Shown one piece after another: positions 7,230 through 9,207 of a stretch of DNA of 9,207 nt. The position numbers and the translations under genes were made by a program. Under the pieces are notes generated by a model that saw only the letters and a program-made list of their open reading frames with translations, was not told the DNA's origin and ran no database searches. Within the stretch, counting starts at the first letter, position 1. Each line of letters starts with the position of its first letter. The stretch spans positions 1 through 9,207 of the forward strand of contig PBGQ01000006.1 in the NCBI GenBank assembly GCA_002720125.1. Direction: 5' to 3'. Source of the stretch: Rickettsiales bacterium (GTDB lineage: Bacteria > Pseudomonadota > Alphaproteobacteria > TMED109).

Positions 7230-7875
7230 AGAATTGATAAAAAAAACCAAGCATTCAATATACTTAATTAGTGAAGATGTAGTTTTAAATGACTCAATAA
7301 CTTCTATAGAAAAAATAAATGTAAATTTTAAAATTCAGAGTCTAGTCCTTGATAAAAGAAGGATGTCCATAGATGATATTTATATAGTAGATGATAGTAG
7401 TTCAGATTTTTTAGATATTATAAAATTTAATGAAAAAAATATTAACGGAGATATCTTTCTTCTTTCTAACAACTCCAATTTTGATTTCAGTAAATATAAA
7501 AAACTAAAAGTTTTTTTTAAACCTTTTAGACTTTTCTCACTTTACAAGGAACTTAAACAGGTTATTCAACATAGAGAAAGTTATTTTCAAAAATGGTATT
7601 TAGAAAAAAGTAATATTATTTTAAAAGAAAATGCTAAAAAAATAGTATTAACGGAAAAAGAGTATGATTTAATTAGATTATTAGCAAGTGATTCATCGAG
7701 AATTTTTGATAAGGATACATTGTTAAAAGAAGTATGGAAAATTAATTATAAGCTTAATAAACCTGAAACAAGAGTAATAGAAAGCTTAATTTCCAGATTA
7801 AGAAAAAAATTAAACTCGCATTTATCTTCTCCCAAAATTATTGCAACAAACAAAGGTTATAAAATAAAAACTTAG
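7219..7875 (+). CDS. OmpR-type winged-helix response regulator with a shortened receiver domain
   Basis: This 218-residue cytoplasmic DNA-binding protein has a C-terminal OmpR/PhoB winged helix from about residue 130. It contains LTEKEYDLIRLLASDSSRIFDKD, then LLKEVW at 168-173, the recognition-helix region RVIESLISRLRKKL at 185-198, and the wing IIATNKGYKI at 207-216. The N-terminus looks like a compact receiver: YLISED at 15-20 (acidic pair), IYIVDD at 54-59 (candidate phospho-acceptor D58 or D59), FLLS at 80-83 (Ser in the Thr/Ser position) and FFKPF at 99-103 (conserved Lys-Pro). Spacings between these landmarks are several residues shorter than in typical receivers, so phosphorylation is plausible but unproven. 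No histidine kinase is in the window. The start overlaps yggS by 11 nt. The TAG stop overlaps the extended lolA by 4 nt, tail to tail. Target genes are unknown. Confidence 0.85.
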   Translation: MKNKELIKKTKHSIYLISEDVVLNDSITSIEKINVNFKIQSLVLDKRRMSIDDIYIVDDSSSDFLDIIKFNEKNINGDIFLLSNNSNFDFSKYKKLKVFFKPFRLFSLYKELKQVIQHRESYFQKWYLEKSNIILKENAKKIVLTEKEYDLIRLLASDSSRIFDKDTLLKEVWKINYKLNKPETRVIESLISRLRKKLNSHLSSPKIIATNKGYKIKT

Positions 7876-8547
7876 TAATCTCCTGGTCTTCCGGATTTGG
7901 GTATTTTTTTAAGTTCCCTTTTTTTATAGGGGCCTAGAAATGCATTTTTACTATTCCTCATATCCTCAGTAAATGAAAAGAATGGTACGTTTTCTATCTC
8001 TTTTAATTTTAGTCTATTAATTTTTTTTACTTTAACATTAGTATTATTTTTGTTCCTATCTGTGATTTTCCATTCTAGTATTTCACTATTTCTTTTATTG
8101 CTAAAACTAATTCTTAATCTTCCTTCGTAGTTTTTTTTTTTTGGAAGATATATCGTAAAAAGTAATATCCTTAGTGCTCTCTTTTGTAACTTCTATCTCT
8201 CTTGAGTCTTTTAGATTTATAGGGTTTAGAATTGAATTTAAAATTCCTTTATCCATTGGTAAATATGTTGTCCTATCATACTGAGCATCATGAAAAATAA
8301 GCCATTTTCCAGTCCCAACTATTACTAAATTGTTAGGAGGTTGAAATTCAGTTCTCACTTTTCCTTTTCCACCCAAAATCATCCACCCCTCAATAGTTTT
8401 ATTTTGTTGAGTAGTCTGCTGAAAATGTATTTCTAAGGGAAATAGCATTTCTAACTTTTCAATTAATTCTTCATGAGTTTCTATTGCGTAAATTTTATAG
8501 CTAAATACTATTATTAAAAAAAGGTATGCCGTAATTTTTTTTTTCAC
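7872..8547 (-). CDS. lolA: Outer-membrane lipoprotein carrier LolA, frame broken at an A12 tract
   Basis: LolA ferries lipoproteins across the periplasm from LolCDE to the outer membrane. The GTG start directly abuts the ftsK stop. Residues 1-21 are a signal peptide ending in IYA. LolA-type strands follow: HFQQTT at 41-46, GWMILGGKGKVRTEFQPP at 54-71, then NNLVIVGTGKWLIF and TTYLPMDKGILNSIL. The uninterrupted frame reaches only a TAG at 8107 (146 residues), ending in a non-LolA basic tail. If one A of the 12-A run (8131-8142) is skipped, the frame continues as NYEGRLRISF, then LEWKITDRN (W159) to a TAA at 7872. This gives 224 residues, the normal LolA size with a full C-terminal half. A basic tail (LGPYKKRELKKIPKSGRPG) follows the expected core. 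It is either a true or artefactual frameshift, or decoded by slippage. The join is inferred; LolA identity is clear on both sides. Confidence 0.85.
8131..8142 (-). repeat. Homopolymer tract A12 inside lolA (frame-shift point)
   Basis: Twelve consecutive T residues on the plus strand give A12 in the lolA mRNA. The upstream frame reads four Lys codons and then runs to a stop 24 nt further on. A tract of 11 (or 14) would join the two halves of LolA in frame. A second run of 10 A lies just after the lolA start codon (8535-8544), but it does not break the frame. Confidence 0.9.
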
Positions 8548-9207
8548 TTATTCATCTCTGTTAATTAAAACTTCTCTTCTTCCCATGGAATTAGGTGAAC
8601 TAACAATACCTTTTTTTTCAAATAAATCTACTATTCTTGCTGCTCTGTTGTATCCGATAGCAAAATGACGCTGTAAAAAACTAGTGGAAACCTTTTTTTC
8701 TTTAATTATTAAGTTTAATGCACTATCATATAGTGGATCAATATCCCCATTAGTATTGTCTTGCACATTTATATCATCTTCTTTATTTTCAGTTATGTGA
8801 TGAAGATATTCGGGTTCTCCTTGCATTTTCATATGGTTTGTAACTTTTAAAATTTCTTGATCACTTACAAAAGGACCATGTATTCTTTCAGTTTTTCCCC
8901 CTCCACTCATATAAAGCATATCTCCTTTTCCTAAAAGTTGTTCTGCTCCTTGTTCGCCTAAAATGGTTCTTGAATCAATTTTAGAAGTTACTTGAAAACT
9001 TATTCTGTAAGGCAAATTTGCTTTAATAGTTCCGGTTATAACGTCAACTGATGGCCTTTGTGTTGCTAAAATTAAATGTAATCCTGCCGCCCTTGCTTTT
9101 TGTGCCAAAGATTGAATGGAAAGTTCTATTTCTTTACCAGCTGTTAGCATAAGATCTGCCATTTCATCAACTATTATAACTATAAAAGGTAGAGTATTTA
9201 ATTCTAT
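8548..9207 (-). CDS. ftsK: DNA translocase FtsK, C-terminal 219 residues (5' end outside window)
   Basis: FtsK is the septal, membrane-anchored ATPase that pumps chromosome termini and activates XerCD at dif. Only the C-terminal part is present; the frame is open through the right edge. It begins with the Walker B strand [13 protein letters not shown]. Next come the motor-core motifs [20 protein letters not shown] and [20 protein letters not shown], then [22 protein letters not shown] and the [12 protein letters not shown] segment. An acidic linker (about [18 protein letters not shown]) leads to the gamma winged helix that reads the orienting KOPS sites: LYDSALNLI, then [30 protein letters not shown] and GRREVLI. 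The gamma domain is intact, so a directional translocase with XerCD/dif resolution is expected. The stop is immediately followed by the lolA GTG, a zero-gap junction that suggests coupled translation. Confidence 0.96.
   Translation of the reverse strand: MELNTLPFIVIIVDEMADLMLTAGKEIELSIQSLAQKARAAGLHLILATQRPSVDVITGTIKANLPYRISFQVTSKIDSRTILGEQGAEQLLGKGDMLYMSGGGKTERIHGPFVSDQEILKVTNHMKMQGEPEYLHHITENKEDDINVQDNTNGDIDPLYDSALNLIIKEKKVSTSFLQRHFAIGYNRAARIVDLFEKKGIVSSPNSMGRREVLINRDE

Noticed and set aside
7917..7935. CCC...GGGG around a T-rich loop as a terminator hairpin after the regulator gene
   Set aside because: The stem would be only 3-4 bp with a long loop, and the sequence is coding in the restored lolA frame.
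7872..8106. A separate small gene or gene-free spacer between the regulator and the short lolA frame
   Set aside because: The open stretch has no start codon with a ribosome-binding site at its beginning, and its content matches the missing C-terminal half of LolA.
8131..8142. T12 run on the plus strand as an intrinsic terminator for the yggS-regulator transcript
   Set aside because: No GC-rich stem precedes it, it lies more than 250 nt past the regulator's stop, and it is inside lolA coding sequence.
1..9207. CRISPR array, tRNA, rRNA, insertion sequence or phage/defence genes
   Set aside because: No spaced direct repeats, no inverted-repeat-flanked transposase and no cloverleaf-like sequence was seen. 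All substantial frames are explained by housekeeping or transport genes.

Overview
This is an AT-rich, gene-dense bacterial window. Its genes abut or overlap with 0 to 20 nt between them, and Lys, Asn and Ile codons dominate. The ftsK-lolA pair, an alphaproteobacterial-style LolA and a Liv-type transporter operon carrying its own acyl-CoA ligase suggest a streamlined, probably marine, alphaproteobacterium. That placement is inference from gene content and composition, not a phylogenetic result.

Layout, left half (minus strand, read right to left from 6562): a divergent ThiE/TenI-like protein, then livG (ATPase), an AMP-forming acyl-CoA ligase, livH and livM (permeases), a periplasmic substrate-binding protein, and the first five codons of what looks like livF at the left edge. 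The gaps are 1, 1, 3, 2, 19 and 20 nt, so this reads as one transcription unit encoding a complete branched-chain-amino-acid-type (HAAT) importer plus a ligase. The binding protein would capture the solute, LivH/LivM would form the channel and LivG/LivF would power it. The ligase position suggests that the imported compound, or a product of it, is a carboxylic acid activated to a CoA thioester. The substrate cannot be read from the sequence.

Right half: yggS (PLP-binding YggS/PROSC family) and an OmpR-type DNA-binding protein with a shortened receiver domain run on the plus strand and overlap by 11 nt. They converge on lolA and the 3' part of ftsK, which run on the minus strand from the right edge.

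The main anomaly is in lolA. Its reading frame is broken at a run of 12 A residues (T12 at 8131-8142 on the plus strand). The rest of the LolA fold continues, fully open, in another frame down to 7872, where it overlaps the 3' end of the regulator gene by 4 nt. This is either a homopolymer indel or sequencing error, or a gene that depends on polymerase or ribosome slippage. Other points of interest are a degenerate ThiE-like protein physically coupled to the transporter operon, and two divergent start codons separated by only 4 nt with no visible Shine-Dalgarno sequence. I saw no tRNA, rRNA, CRISPR array, insertion sequence or phage element, and no gene-free stretch longer than about 20 nt once lolA is joined. 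I did not find a clear novel multi-gene system.
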